A stretch of 24,767 nucleotides of DNA, from the NCBI GenBank assembly GCA_965603295.1, contig CBFDCL010000029.1, positions 1 through 24,767 of the forward strand. Direction: 5' to 3'. Positions 4,799-13,001 of the stretch are shown here, piece by piece (the stretch's first letter is position 1; every line of letters begins with the position of its first letter). The stretch is from JAFGWO01 sp965603295 (GTDB taxonomy: Bacteria > BMS3Abin14). The notes beneath the pieces were generated by a model. It was given only the letters and a program-made list of their open reading frames with translations, had not been told where the DNA came from and ran no database searches. A program made the position numbers and the translations under genes.

Positions 4799-6711
4799 CA
4801 CTTGTAGCTCCTCACGGCCAGATGGGCGCTTTCAAAGGTGAGCGGCTCTTTGTTGAGTCGGGGCTCACTGTCGGGCCCCGTGAATTCCCAGGCAGCGCTG
4901 TAGCAGAAGTTCTCGTCATCGCGCAGAGCCTCTCCCTCCTCGGTCTGGTACTCCTCACGGAAGTGCCCCCCGCACGATTCCTCACGGTGCAGGGCATCGA
5001 GACAAAGCAGCTGGGCAAAATCGATAAAGTCGGAGGCCCTCCCCGCATTCTGGAGCTGCCCGTTCAGGGTGGAACCCGTACCCGGAACGCGCACATCTTC
5101 ACGGAACTCTTCCCGGATGACCGTAATTTCGGTCAGGGCCTTTGTCAGGCTATGGGCGCTGCGGGCCATGCCCGCGTTATCCCACATGACTGTCCCCAAC
5201 CTCCGCATGAATTGGGCCACTGTCCGTTTCCCGTTCACGGCAAGGAACTTCTCGATGCGGTCTTCTGCTTCCCCGATGGAAGCGGCGCACTCGGGACTGT
5301 CTTTGGCCAGGGCTCCCGGTGCGACCGAGGCAAGGTAGTGGGCGATGGTGTACGGAATAATGAAATATCCATCCGCAAGCCCCTGCATGAGGGCACTGGC
5401 CCCGAGCCTGTTGGCCCCGTGTACAGAGAAGTTGGCTTCCCCCAGGACGAACAGCCCGGGGATGTTGCTCATCAGGTTATAGTCCACCCAGAGGCCCCCC
5501 ATGGAGTAGTGGGGAGCGGGATAAATCCGCATGGGCACCCTATAGGCATCCTCGCCGGTGATCCGCTCATACATTTCGAAAAGGTTGCCGTAGCGCTCGC
5601 GGATCAGGTCTTCGCCCTGACGGTGGATGGCGTCAGAAAAATCCAGATAGACACCGCGCCCCCCGGGGCCGACACCCCGACCGTCATCACACTGCTCCTT
5701 GGCCGCCCGGGAAGCGATATCCCTCGGGGCGAGGTTCCCGAAGGAGGGATATTTCCTCTCCAGGTAATAATCCCTCTCTTCCTCGGGGATCTCTCCGGGA
5801 GCCCTGCTGTCCCCCCGTGTCCCGGGAACCCAGCAGCGGCCGTCGTTGCGCAGCGACTCGGACATGAGGGTGAGTTTGGACTGGTAGTCACCCGTCTGAG
5901 GGATGCACGTGGGGTGGATCTGGGTGTAGCAGGGGTTGGCGAGGAAGGCCCCTTTTTTGTAGGCGGCCCAAATGGCTCCAACGCCGGCTCCCCTGGCCAT
6001 TGTGGACAGGTTGAAAACGTTCACATACCCGCCCGAACAAAGGACAACGGCATCCCCGACATGGCTTCGAATGCGGCCGGAGACAAGGTCGCGAACCGTG
6101 ATCCCCTTCGCCTCCCCATCGGAAAGGATGAGGTCCAGCATTTCGGTCCTGGGAAAAACCTTTACCCTTCCGGCGGCCACCTGGCGGGAAAGAGCCGAAT
6201 AGGCGCCGAGAAGAAGCTGCTGGCCGGTCTGTCCCCTGGCATAGAAAGTCCGGGAGACCTGGGCCCCTCCAAAGGATCGATTCTCCATATAGCCCCCGTA
6301 ATCCCGGGCGAAAGGGACCCCCTGGGCGACACAATGGTCGATGATCTGGTTGCTGACCTGTGCCAGGCGCCACACGTCCGTCTCACGGGACCGGAAGTCG
6401 CCGCCCTTGACGGTATCGAAAAAAAGCCTCCGGATGCTGTCGCCGTCGTTGGGATAGTTTTTGGCCGCGTTGATCCCCCCCTGTGCGGCGATGGAGTGGG
6501 CCCGCCGGGAAGAATCCTGGTAACAGAAGGCCTCCACGTTGTATCCCAGTTCGCCGAGGGTAGCGGCCGCGGAGGCGCCGGCCAACCCGGTTCCCACGAC
6601 GAGAATCGTGTACCGACGCTTGTTGGCCGGGCTGACAAGCTTCATCTCGAAGCGATGCCGGTCCCAGCTCTCCTCTATGGGCCCCGAGGGGCTTTTACCG
6701 TCCAGAGACAA
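4798..6711 (-). CDS. sdhA: Succinate dehydrogenase/fumarate reductase flavoprotein subunit
   Basis: SdhA interconverts succinate and fumarate at a covalently bound FAD. The 637-residue product has the dinucleotide fold VVGTGLAGASAAATLG (about 38-53). The HSIAAQGG segment (72-79) marks the FAD-histidine region. The substrate-site segment HPTCIPQTGDY and the conserved HGANRLGASALMQGLADGYF follow. Overall it resembles the B-type enzymes of Geobacter, epsilonproteobacteria and Bacteroidetes, which can work as succinate dehydrogenase or fumarate reductase. The start is TTG with AGGGGG about 6 bases upstream. The next ATG (6645) lacks a ribosome site and would lose the LDGKSPSGPIEESWDRHRF segment, which I believe is conserved in close relatives. 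Gene order sdhC-sdhA-sdhB is typical of this type. Confidence 0.96.
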   Translation of the reverse strand: MSLDGKSPSGPIEESWDRHRFEMKLVSPANKRRYTILVVGTGLAGASAAATLGELGYNVEAFCYQDSSRRAHSIAAQGGINAAKNYPNDGDSIRRLFFDTVKGGDFRSRETDVWRLAQVSNQIIDHCVAQGVPFARDYGGYMENRSFGGAQVSRTFYARGQTGQQLLLGAYSALSRQVAAGRVKVFPRTEMLDLILSDGEAKGITVRDLVSGRIRSHVGDAVVLCSGGYVNVFNLSTMARGAGVGAIWAAYKKGAFLANPCYTQIHPTCIPQTGDYQSKLTLMSESLRNDGRCWVPGTRGDSRAPGEIPEEERDYYLERKYPSFGNLAPRDIASRAAKEQCDDGRGVGPGGRGVYLDFSDAIHRQGEDLIRERYGNLFEMYERITGEDAYRVPMRIYPAPHYSMGGLWVDYNLMSNIPGLFVLGEANFSVHGANRLGASALMQGLADGYFIIPYTIAHYLASVAPGALAKDSPECAASIGEAEDRIEKFLAVNGKRTVAQFMRRLGTVMWDNAGMARSAHSLTKALTEITVIREEFREDVRVPGTGSTLNGQLQNAGRASDFIDFAQLLCLDALHREESCGGHFREEYQTEEGEALRDDENFCYSAAWEFTGPDSEPRLNKEPLTFESAHLAVRSYK

Positions 6712-6722
6712 TGAGCGCCCCC

Positions 6723-7412
6723 TTAATTCAGGAAGTTGGATGCAACGAGAAGCGGTATCAATCCGAAACCTGTCAGTAGAACAGCGGAAAGGAGCCTCGC
6801 GAGGATGCCGAACCTGGGCAATGTCTTATCGTTGGCAACTCCGAAGGTCTGGAAAAGGCTCCAGAGGCCGTGACCCGCATGGAGAAAAAGGGTGATCATG
6901 GCGGCGATGTAGACGGTACTGACCGCCTTGTCCATGAAACCGGCGACGATCATGGCGTAGATGTCCATGCGCCCCAGGCCATCCGGTACGATCAGAACAC
7001 CAGGGGTCAGACGAAGGGTGAAGTGAAGGAGGTGATATACCAGGAAGAGTAAGAGGAGGAGACCTGTCCAGATCATCGTCCTCCCCGAGAAGGTTGTTTT
7101 CTGCCTCCTGGTCACGGCGTATTTCCCGTGTCCGGCCCTCCTGTTTTCCAGAGTCAGGGTGATTCCGAGGAAAACGTGGGCGCTGAGGATGAAAAACATG
7201 ATGCCCCTGAGGACCCAGAGCAGGGATCCGAGGCTGTGAATATGCTCGCCGTAGGAGTTGATCAGCTCCGGACCGCCCCAGATGGTGGAGTTCCCGGCCA
7301 GGTGGGCAAAGAGGAAAAGCGCCATGAAAAGACCCGTCAGGGCGACAATGACCTTTCTGCCGACGACCCCCGAAAGCATGGAACCGAGACTTTTGGTCCT
7401 CTCCGCCATCAT
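6723..7412 (-). CDS. sdhC: Succinate dehydrogenase cytochrome b subunit, B-type
   Basis: This 229-residue membrane protein anchors SdhAB and carries hemes and the quinone site. Five hydrophobic segments are visible at about 20-40, 63-85, 112-133, 155-180 and 203-225. Histidines inside or next to them (H37, H79, H127, H130, H178, H181) are candidates for the ligands of the two b hemes of B-type enzymes. A single five-helix anchor, with no separate SdhD, defines this type and normally implies menaquinone as partner. The ATG at 7412 lies one base after the korC stop codon, with GGGTGA as a modest ribosome site; a second ATG follows directly, and a GTG at 7430 inside korC is less likely. The tight junction shows co-transcription with the kor genes. 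Confidence 0.93.
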   Translation of the reverse strand: MMAERTKSLGSMLSGVVGRKVIVALTGLFMALFLFAHLAGNSTIWGGPELINSYGEHIHSLGSLLWVLRGIMFFILSAHVFLGITLTLENRRAGHGKYAVTRRQKTTFSGRTMIWTGLLLLLFLVYHLLHFTLRLTPGVLIVPDGLGRMDIYAMIVAGFMDKAVSTVYIAAMITLFLHAGHGLWSLFQTFGVANDKTLPRFGILARLLSAVLLTGFGLIPLLVASNFLN

Positions 7413-7413
7413 A

Positions 7414-7950
7414 TCACCCGACAAGCTCACTTCCCAGTTGCAGAGCCCTCCGGTTCAACTCCTCCGTTCCCTTGGGTACCCGGCTCAGGACGGCCTTTTC
7501 AACGCTGGTGAAGGACACCAGATCCAGGAGCGCAGCAATGGCCCCCAGGGCGACGATATTGGCCACGAAGACCTTCCCGACTTTCTCCTTGGCAGTATCG
7601 ATAATGGGGAGGTGATGAACCCTGAAATCTCCGTCCGGCAGATCGGTCACCATCCGGGAATCGGCCACCAGTATTCCACCGGGCTTAAGATCGTGGGAAT
7701 ATTTGTCACAGGCTTCCTGGGTCAGGCAAAGGAGAAGATCGATCCTGGTGGCTTTGGGATAGTCGATCTCCTCCTTGCTGATGATGACCTCCGATTTGCT
7801 GGCCCCCCCGCGGGCTTCCGGTCCATATGACTGGGTCTGAACCGCGTTGATCCCCTCGAAGAGAGCAACGGCCTCGGCCAGGATGACGCCGCCGAGCACA
7901 AGCCCCTGCCCCCCCGCGCCGCTGAGACGAACCTCATACCTCTGAGCCAT
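7414..7950 (-). CDS. korC: 2-oxoglutarate:ferredoxin oxidoreductase, gamma subunit
   Basis: This 178-residue protein is the gamma subunit of a 2-oxoacid:ferredoxin oxidoreductase of the four-subunit kind. It opens with the family's glycine-rich loop LSGAGGQGLVLGGVILAEA (9-27). YGPEARGG follows at about 43-50, typical of the 2-oxoacid oxidoreductase gamma domain that contacts CoA. The neighbours korD, korA and korB complete the complex. Substrate is assigned as 2-oxoglutarate rather than pyruvate or branched-chain 2-oxoacids because the genes are embedded between sucCD and sdhCAB. The ATG is preceded by CAGGAGGAAAAG. A 122-base gap to korB, with a small hairpin, is the longest spacer inside the sdh-kor-suc half of the cluster. 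The stop is one base before sdhC. Confidence 0.92.
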   Translation of the reverse strand: MAQRYEVRLSGAGGQGLVLGGVILAEAVALFEGINAVQTQSYGPEARGGASKSEVIISKEEIDYPKATRIDLLLCLTQEACDKYSHDLKPGGILVADSRMVTDLPDGDFRVHHLPIIDTAKEKVGKVFVANIVALGAIAALLDLVSFTSVEKAVLSRVPKGTEELNRRALQLGSELVG

Positions 7951-8040
7951 CTTTTCCTCCTGACAGCGTTTCCCAGTCTCTGTAAACGCCGTATTTATTG
8001 GTAGGAAGAAATCTCCATCAATTTTTGGAAAAAACCGTAT

Positions 8041-8065
8041 CCGGAACCCCGACGGGGTTATCCGG
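8041..8065. other. Intra-operon hairpin between korB and korC
   Basis: AACCCC and GGGGTT (8045-8050 with 8054-8059) form a 6-bp stem with a GAC loop, extended by CCGG/CCGG (8041-8044 with 8062-8065) across a 2-base bulge. It begins 8 bases beyond the korB stop. Without a uridine tract it is unlikely to be an intrinsic terminator. It could tune mRNA decay or set subunit ratios; this is inference only. Confidence 0.4.
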
Positions 8066-8072
8066 AAGTTTC

Positions 8073-8888
8073 CTACGCATCCTGGACTCTTTCGATGATT
8101 TTGCCGTACTCCTCGCAGTACTCGGGCTTTTCCACCTGCCGGAAAACACCGGTAAGGATCTTCCCTTCCTTTTTCTCGGGCCCGAGCTTTTCAGCGGCCT
8201 TCAGACCCACGGTGTTGTCCTTGAACCAGAGGAGCATCTCCACACCGGAACCGAGTTTGTTCCTCCTCCCGAAGGTTGTGGGACATGTACACAGGGCGTC
8301 GATCACGGAAAAACCCCTGTGGGTTATCCCATCCGCGATCTGTTTCTCGAGAGGGACGCTGTGGTAGGCGGTACTCCTGGAAACGTAAGTGGCTCCGGCA
8401 CCCATGGCCAGTTCCACGACATCGAAGGCATAGTCCGGGTTCCCGTAAGGGGTCGTGCTCGCCAGCATGCCGTGGGGGGTAGCCGGTGAAAACTGTCCTC
8501 CCGTCATCCCGTAGATGCTGTTGTTGAACACCACCAGGGTAATATCGATGTTTCTCCGGCACGTGTGGATGAAATGGTTGCCCCCGATGGCAAGAGCATC
8601 GCCATCCCCGGCCACCACTATTACGTTCAGGGTCGGATCGGCCATTTTGACACCGGTTGCGAAGGCCAGGGCGCGGCCATGGGTCGTGTGAAGGGTGTTG
8701 AAATCAACGTAACCCGGCATCCTCGACGCACACCCGATCCCCGAAACGATAACAGTCCTGTCCTTATCCAGACCGGCCCTGTCAATAGCCCGGATGATCG
8801 CCTTCATGACAATGCCGTGGGCACACCCCGGACACCAGATGTGTGGCAGTTTCCCCGGCCTGATATATTCGGAATAGCCAAAAGCCAT
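8073..8888 (-). CDS. korB: 2-oxoglutarate:ferredoxin oxidoreductase, beta (TPP-binding) subunit
   Basis: The beta subunit holds the thiamine pyrophosphate and the proximal iron-sulfur cluster. The 271-residue product shows IWCPGCAHG with C19 and C22, a third cysteine C53 in SGIGCASRMPGY, and a fourth candidate in the DALCTCPTTFGRRN segment. AGDGDALAIGGNHFIH (93-108) is the TPP/Mg motif, GDGD followed by the conserved Asn. The ATG at 8888 overlaps the korA stop as TGATG with GGAGGT upstream. The frame is open for 33 more codons upstream, but that extension lies inside korA in another frame and is rejected. Expected reaction: 2-oxoglutarate + CoA + oxidised ferredoxin to succinyl-CoA + CO2 + reduced ferredoxin, reversible, which allows carboxylation. 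Confidence 0.95.
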   Translation of the reverse strand: MAFGYSEYIRPGKLPHIWCPGCAHGIVMKAIIRAIDRAGLDKDRTVIVSGIGCASRMPGYVDFNTLHTTHGRALAFATGVKMADPTLNVIVVAGDGDALAIGGNHFIHTCRRNIDITLVVFNNSIYGMTGGQFSPATPHGMLASTTPYGNPDYAFDVVELAMGAGATYVSRSTAYHSVPLEKQIADGITHRGFSVIDALCTCPTTFGRRNKLGSGVEMLLWFKDNTVGLKAAEKLGPEKKEGKILTGVFRQVEKPEYCEEYGKIIERVQDA

Positions 8889-10021
8889 CACGCAACCTCC
8901 ATGATCCTGTTGAGGATCTGTTCGGGTGTGATCGGTTCGCCATCGGCGCGGTTGACGCCGGCAACTTTCGCTTTGCCCCCGATACATCTCTCGACCTCAT
9001 GGATCATCTGGCCCAGGTTCATCTCCGCAACGATGATCACATCCACCCGCTCGGCCATTTCCCTTGTGGGAGTCTCAGGGTAGGGCCAAAGGGTCACCGG
9101 CCTCAGGAAATCAACGGGCACTCCCTGCGCAGCTGCCTCCGAAACAGCGGACTTTGCGGATCTTGCGGTGGAACCGTAGGCCATTACCCCCACTCTGGCG
9201 CCTTCCTGTCGCACGTCCTCGAACTTTTCGATAACGGAAAGGTTTTCGGTTATCTTGGCGAGAAGCCGTTCCTCCTCCGGCTGGACCAGGTTCGGTTTGT
9301 TGGTGGGAAAACCTGTTTCGTCGTGGTTCAAACCGGTGACGTGCCACCGGTACCCCGTCCCGAAATCGGCCATGGGGGGGATGATCCCCCCGCTTGTATC
9401 ATAAGGCTTGTACTCTTCCGGGGGGACGTCGGGCCGCGGCCTGTCCCAGATTTCCAGCTCCCCTTCTTCAGGGATGACGATCTTTTCCCTCATGTGACCG
9501 ATGATCTCATCGGTGAGCAGGGAAACGGGCGTACGGAATCTCTCGGCCAGGTTGAAGGCCCTGACGGTTTCGGTGAATATCTCCTGGACGGAGGCCGGAG
9601 CAAGGGCGATGGCCGGATGATCCCCGTGAGTACCCCACCTGGCCTGCATGACGTCAGCCTGGCTGGGTCCCGTCGGCAGGCCCGTACTCGGACCGCCTCG
9701 CATGACGTTGACGATGACGCACGGAACCTCAGTGATACAGGCGAACCCCATGTTTTCCATCTTGAGGGAATATCCCGGACCGCTGGTGGCGGTGAGACTT
9801 TTCTTCCCCACCAGAGAAGCCCCGATCACCGCGGCCATGGCCGAGATCTCGTCCTCCATCTGGATAAATGACCCCCCCGCCCGGGGAAGGCGGCGCGAGA
9901 GGAACTCCGCCACCTCCGTGGAGGGGGTAATCGGGTATCCGGCAAAGAATCGGCACCCGGCATATAATGCACCCTCGGCCACGGCTTCGTTTCCCTGATA
10001 AAAAACCTCTTTTCCCTTCAT
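8888..10021 (-). CDS. korA: 2-oxoglutarate:ferredoxin oxidoreductase, alpha subunit
   Basis: This 377-residue alpha subunit has the usual order of domains. First is a TPP-pyrimidine-binding domain with FAGYPITPSTEVAEFL (27-42) and the catalytic-type MEDEISAMAAVIGAS (55-69). TSGPGYSLKMENMGFA follows, then RGGPSTGLPTGPSQADVMQARWG, which is strongly conserved in KorA. A transketolase-C-like domain closes the protein. Its length matches KorA rather than the longer fused PorA or single-chain pyruvate oxidoreductases. The ATG overlaps the korD stop by four bases, which implies translational coupling. It works with korB, korC and korD next to it. Feature order D-A-B-C is the common kor arrangement in Geobacter-like bacteria and archaea, as far as I recall. 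Confidence 0.95.
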   Translation of the reverse strand: MKGKEVFYQGNEAVAEGALYAGCRFFAGYPITPSTEVAEFLSRRLPRAGGSFIQMEDEISAMAAVIGASLVGKKSLTATSGPGYSLKMENMGFACITEVPCVIVNVMRGGPSTGLPTGPSQADVMQARWGTHGDHPAIALAPASVQEIFTETVRAFNLAERFRTPVSLLTDEIIGHMREKIVIPEEGELEIWDRPRPDVPPEEYKPYDTSGGIIPPMADFGTGYRWHVTGLNHDETGFPTNKPNLVQPEEERLLAKITENLSVIEKFEDVRQEGARVGVMAYGSTARSAKSAVSEAAAQGVPVDFLRPVTLWPYPETPTREMAERVDVIIVAEMNLGQMIHEVERCIGGKAKVAGVNRADGEPITPEQILNRIMEVA

Positions 10022-10275
10022 TCACCCGACCCTTTCCTGCCCGAACCGTAAACCTCGATGGCGAAATCGGGACATCTCAATTCACACTGCATGCACTCAG
10101 TGCAGTCCTCGATGCGGACGACACTGACTTTAAAGGATCTGATCTCCAGAACCGATGTCGGGCAGAGCTTTACGCAGATCTCGCAAGCCTTGCAGTAACG
10201 CGGGGTGATGACGATCCGGCGCTCCCCATGTTCAGTGACCACCCTTTCCTCCACCGGATTTTTTTCAACGCTCAT
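10018..10275 (-). CDS. korD: 2-oxoglutarate:ferredoxin oxidoreductase, delta (2[4Fe-4S] ferredoxin-like) subunit
   Basis: This 85-residue protein is a bacterial ferredoxin-type polypeptide with two four-cysteine motifs: C28, C31, C34 and C38 in CKACEICVKLCP, and C58, C61, C64 and C68 in CTECMQCELRCP. It should relay electrons from KorB to external ferredoxin. It overlaps korA by four bases (ATGA) and starts 11 bases after sucD. A GGAGG ribosome site precedes its ATG. The spacing and co-orientation place it in the complex with KorABC rather than as a free ferredoxin. Confidence 0.94.
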   Translation of the reverse strand: MSVEKNPVEERVVTEHGERRIVITPRYCKACEICVKLCPTSVLEIRSFKVSVVRIEDCTECMQCELRCPDFAIEVYGSGRKGSGE

Positions 10276-10286
10276 GAATACCTCCG

Positions 10287-11159
10287 TTACCTGCCCAGGG
10301 CCTGGGCCACCGTGGCGCCGATCCCGGCAGGACTCGGGCTGATGAGTACCCCGGAGCTTTCGAGAGCTTCGATCTTCTCCCAGGCTGTCCCTTTGCCGCC
10401 GGCGATGATGGCGCCGGCATGTCCCATCCGCTTCCCCGGGGGAGCAGTTTGCCCCGCTATGAACGAGACCACGGGTTTATTGATCCGGGCCCGGATGAGT
10501 TCTGCAGCATCTTCCTCGGCGCTGCCGCCGATCTCGCCAATGAGAACAACCGCCTCGGTTTCCGGATCCGCGTTGAAAAGTCTGAGCAGATCAACAAAAG
10601 TGCTCCCGATAACCGGGTCGCCGCCAATGCCGATGCACGTGCTTTGACCGATCCCCAGCTCCGTAAGCTGAGCGACGGCCTCGTATGTGAGGGTACCGCT
10701 GCGGGAGATGACCCCCACCGGGCCGGGCATATGAATAAACCCCGGCATGATGCCCATTTTACACTGCCCCGGTGTGATTATGCCGGGGCAGTTCGGCCCG
10801 ATCAAGCGAACGCTGCCGTCCCTGAGGGCATCCTTGGCCTTTATCATGTCCAGGGTGGGTATCCCCTCGGTAATGCAGACCGCAAGGTCCACCCCTGCAG
10901 CGGCGGCTTCCAGAATGGCGTCACACGAAAAGGCGGGGGGCACGAAAATAAGGGAAGCGTTTGCCCCTTCCCTTTCCACTGCCCCGGCCACCGTGTCGTA
11001 AACGGGGATCCCATCCAAATCCTGCCCCCCCTTACCCGGTGTGACACCCGCCACGATATTCGAGCCGTAGGCAACGCACTGCCGGGTGTGGAAAGCCCCC
11101 TCCCGGCCCGTCATTCCCTGGACAACGATCCGGGTGTCCCTGTCGATCAGGATCCCCAC
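10287..11159 (-). CDS. sucD: Succinyl-CoA synthetase (ADP-forming), alpha subunit
   Basis: SucD binds CoA and carries the phospho-histidine of succinyl-CoA synthetase. The 290-residue product, the normal family length, has the N-terminal Rossmann segment IVVQGMTGREGAFHT (11-25), GGSAEEDAAELI (211-222) and the active-site GHAGAII with H247. The start codon is GTG with GGGAGG seven bases upstream, one base after the sucC stop codon, so translation is probably coupled. In this cluster it links succinate from the SDH side with succinyl-CoA used or made by the Kor complex, with formation or use of ATP/GTP. Confidence 0.97.
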   Translation of the reverse strand: MGILIDRDTRIVVQGMTGREGAFHTRQCVAYGSNIVAGVTPGKGGQDLDGIPVYDTVAGAVEREGANASLIFVPPAFSCDAILEAAAAGVDLAVCITEGIPTLDMIKAKDALRDGSVRLIGPNCPGIITPGQCKMGIMPGFIHMPGPVGVISRSGTLTYEAVAQLTELGIGQSTCIGIGGDPVIGSTFVDLLRLFNADPETEAVVLIGEIGGSAEEDAAELIRARINKPVVSFIAGQTAPPGKRMGHAGAIIAGGKGTAWEKIEALESSGVLISPSPAGIGATVAQALGR

Positions 11160-11160
11160 G

Positions 11161-12330
11161 TCAAACCTCCCCGGACCCGGCAGCCGCCACCACTTTTTCG
11201 GCGGCGTCTTTGAGCCCCTTGGCGGTGATAAAGTTCATTCCCGACCCCTCGATAAGTCTCAGGCCTTCATCGGCGTTCGTCCCTTCAAGCCGCACCACCA
11301 CCGGGACCTGGATGTTCAGGTTCTTCGCGGCGTTGACGATCCCCTGGGCGACGATATCGCACCGAACGATCCCGCCGAAGATGTTCACAAGAACCGCCTT
11401 GACGTTTTCATCCGAAAGGATTATGCCCAAAGCGCTGGTCACAGCCTCTTCTTTGGCTCCCCCGCCCACGTCGAGAAAGTTGGCCGGTTCCCCTCCCGCG
11501 AGCTTGATGATATCCATGGTGGCCATGGCAAGACCGGCGCCGTTGACCATGCACCCCACGCTCCCATCGAGCTTGATATAGGAAAGACCGTACTGGGATG
11601 CCTCGATCTCCCTGGGCTCCTCTTCAGAGAGGTCACGCAGGTCCGCCAGCTCCGGATGCCTGGAAAGAGCATTATCATCGAAGTTGATCTTCGCATCCAG
11701 GGCGATAACGGTCTGGTCCCGGGTCACTACAAGGGGGTTGACCTCCACGAGAGAACAATCCATGTCGACAAAAAGCCTGTAAAGTTTGGAGATGAACGAG
11801 GCCGATTCTGACGCGGTCTGGCCGGTGAGGCCGAGGGAATAGGCCAGTTTCCGAGCCTGATAGGGCATCAAACCAAGGCCCGGGGCAGCGTACTCCTTGA
11901 GGATCTTTCCGGGATCCTCCTCGGCGACCTTTTCGATCTCCACTCCCCCCTCTGTACTGGCCATGACAGCGATCCCCTCGGAGGCTCGGTCCACAACCAT
12001 GCCGAGATAAAGTTCCCTTTCAATGGCAAGGGTCCCCTCAACGAGAACCTGGTTCACCGTTTTCCCTTCGGGACCGGTCTGGTGAGTGATGAGGGGCTTA
12101 CCGATGAGCCCATCGGCAACCCTTTCCGCTTCACCCGGGTTTTCGACGAGCTTGACACCGCCCCCTTTCCCCCGGCCTCCGGCCTGGATCTGTGCCTTGA
12201 CGACCGCTTTCCCGCCGAGGTTCCGGGCTATTTCAAACGCCTCCGCCCCCGTCCGGGCGACGCCCCCATCCGGAACCGGGATTCCGTATCCCCTGAGGAG
12301 CTCCTTGGCCTGGTATTCGTGGATCTTCAT
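11161..12330 (-). CDS. sucC: Succinyl-CoA synthetase, beta subunit
   Basis: SucC is the nucleotide- and succinate-binding subunit. It begins with the family hallmark MKIHEYQAKELL and has an ATP-grasp domain with AVVKAQIQAGGRGKGGG, then MEVNPL-like LVEVNPLVV, and ends with the CoA-ligase domain containing NIFGGIVRCDIVAQGI. At 389 residues it matches the usual length. The ATG at 12330 has GGAG six bases upstream; a TTG four codons earlier is not preferred. Upstream, within the same transcript, sits a family-2 hexamer/heptamer repeat (12353-12425) separating it from the fumarase beta gene. The repeat is in what would be the ribosome-approach region of sucC and may affect expression of the downstream genes. 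Confidence 0.97.
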   Translation of the reverse strand: MKIHEYQAKELLRGYGIPVPDGGVARTGAEAFEIARNLGGKAVVKAQIQAGGRGKGGGVKLVENPGEAERVADGLIGKPLITHQTGPEGKTVNQVLVEGTLAIERELYLGMVVDRASEGIAVMASTEGGVEIEKVAEEDPGKILKEYAAPGLGLMPYQARKLAYSLGLTGQTASESASFISKLYRLFVDMDCSLVEVNPLVVTRDQTVIALDAKINFDDNALSRHPELADLRDLSEEEPREIEASQYGLSYIKLDGSVGCMVNGAGLAMATMDIIKLAGGEPANFLDVGGGAKEEAVTSALGIILSDENVKAVLVNIFGGIVRCDIVAQGIVNAAKNLNIQVPVVVRLEGTNADEGLRLIEGSGMNFITAKGLKDAAEKVVAAAGSGEV

Positions 12331-12352
12331 GAAAAACTCCAAAAAAGAATCA

Positions 12353-12425
12353 GACCTGGTCCCGGTCCTGGTGGAGCAGTGTCCGGTGTCTGGTTTCTAG
12401 AGCCTAGATTCTAGAGTCTGGACAC
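12353..12425 (-). repeat. Family-2 composite repeat inside the TCA operon
   Basis: On the plus strand four hexamers (GACCTG, GTCCCG, GTCCTG, GTGGAG; 12353-12376) run directly into seven heptamers: CAGTGTC, CGGTGTC, TGGTTTC, TAGAGCC, TAGATTC, TAGAGTC, TGGACAC (12377-12425). The architecture and the position 22 bases upstream of a minus-strand start codon match the copy at 1939-2037, which has more units. It nearly fills the fumarase beta-sucC gap (12331-12432). Confidence 0.85.
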
Positions 12426-12432
12426 TGTGCAT

Positions 12433-12990
12433 TCAGATGATCCGGTACTTTTCCACGCCCTGCTCATACAGGTCGTTTCCCATCACATCGTTGACAACGA
12501 TGACGGGGAACTCCCTGACGGTCAACCTCCGAATGGCCTCGGGTCCCAGGTCCTCGTAGGCGAGGATTTCCGACGACTCCACAGTTTTTGAGATCAGCGC
12601 CGCAGCCCCGCCGACGGCAGCCAGATAAACGGCTTTGTGATGAACCATGGCGTCAACAACCTCCCGGGATCGGGACCCCTTGCCGATCATCCCTTTAAGG
12701 CCCTTTTCCAGCAGAAGGGGGGAATAGGGGTCCATCCGGTAACTCGTGGTCGGGCCGGCCGAACCGATCGCCTCGCCGGGTCTCGTAGGCGTCGGCCCAA
12801 CGAAGTATATGATCTGCCCTCTGATGTCAACGGGGAGTTCGTCCCCGCGGACAATAAGATCGGCAAGCCTTTTATGAGCGGTGTCTCGGGCCGTGAGCAC
12901 GTCCCCACTGATAAGAACACGATCCCCAGCCCGGAGACTCACAACATCATCATCTACAAGCGGTGGGGTGAGAACAATGGGAGAAGACAT
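12433..12990 (-). CDS. Fumarate hydratase class I, beta subunit (C-terminal-type)
   Basis: The 185-residue product matches the C-terminal half of iron-sulfur class I fumarases, here as a separate subunit. Visible conserved segments are GDVLTARDTAHKRL (about 30-43), IYFVGPTPTRPGEAIGSAGPTTS, then GKGSRSREVVDAMVHHKAVYLAAVGGAAAL, which provides active-site residues. It pairs with the alpha subunit encoded just upstream. The start is ATG 12990 with AGGAGG upstream and 11 bases after the alpha stop. The longer frame would overlap alpha and is rejected. The related L(+)-tartrate dehydratase beta cannot be excluded by motif alone, but the mdh/suc context favours fumarase. It hydrates fumarate to malate in the cytosol. 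Confidence 0.92.
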   Translation of the reverse strand: MSSPIVLTPPLVDDDVVSLRAGDRVLISGDVLTARDTAHKRLADLIVRGDELPVDIRGQIIYFVGPTPTRPGEAIGSAGPTTSYRMDPYSPLLLEKGLKGMIGKGSRSREVVDAMVHHKAVYLAAVGGAAALISKTVESSEILAYEDLGPEAIRRLTVREFPVIVVNDVMGNDLYEQGVEKYRII

Positions 12991-13001
12991 GGAACCCCTC
13001 C

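Noticed and set aside
4765..6714. 649-codon plus-strand open frame
   Set aside because: It is antisense to sdhA/sdhB along its full length. The protein looks low in structure, and the minus-strand product is an unmistakable flavoprotein.
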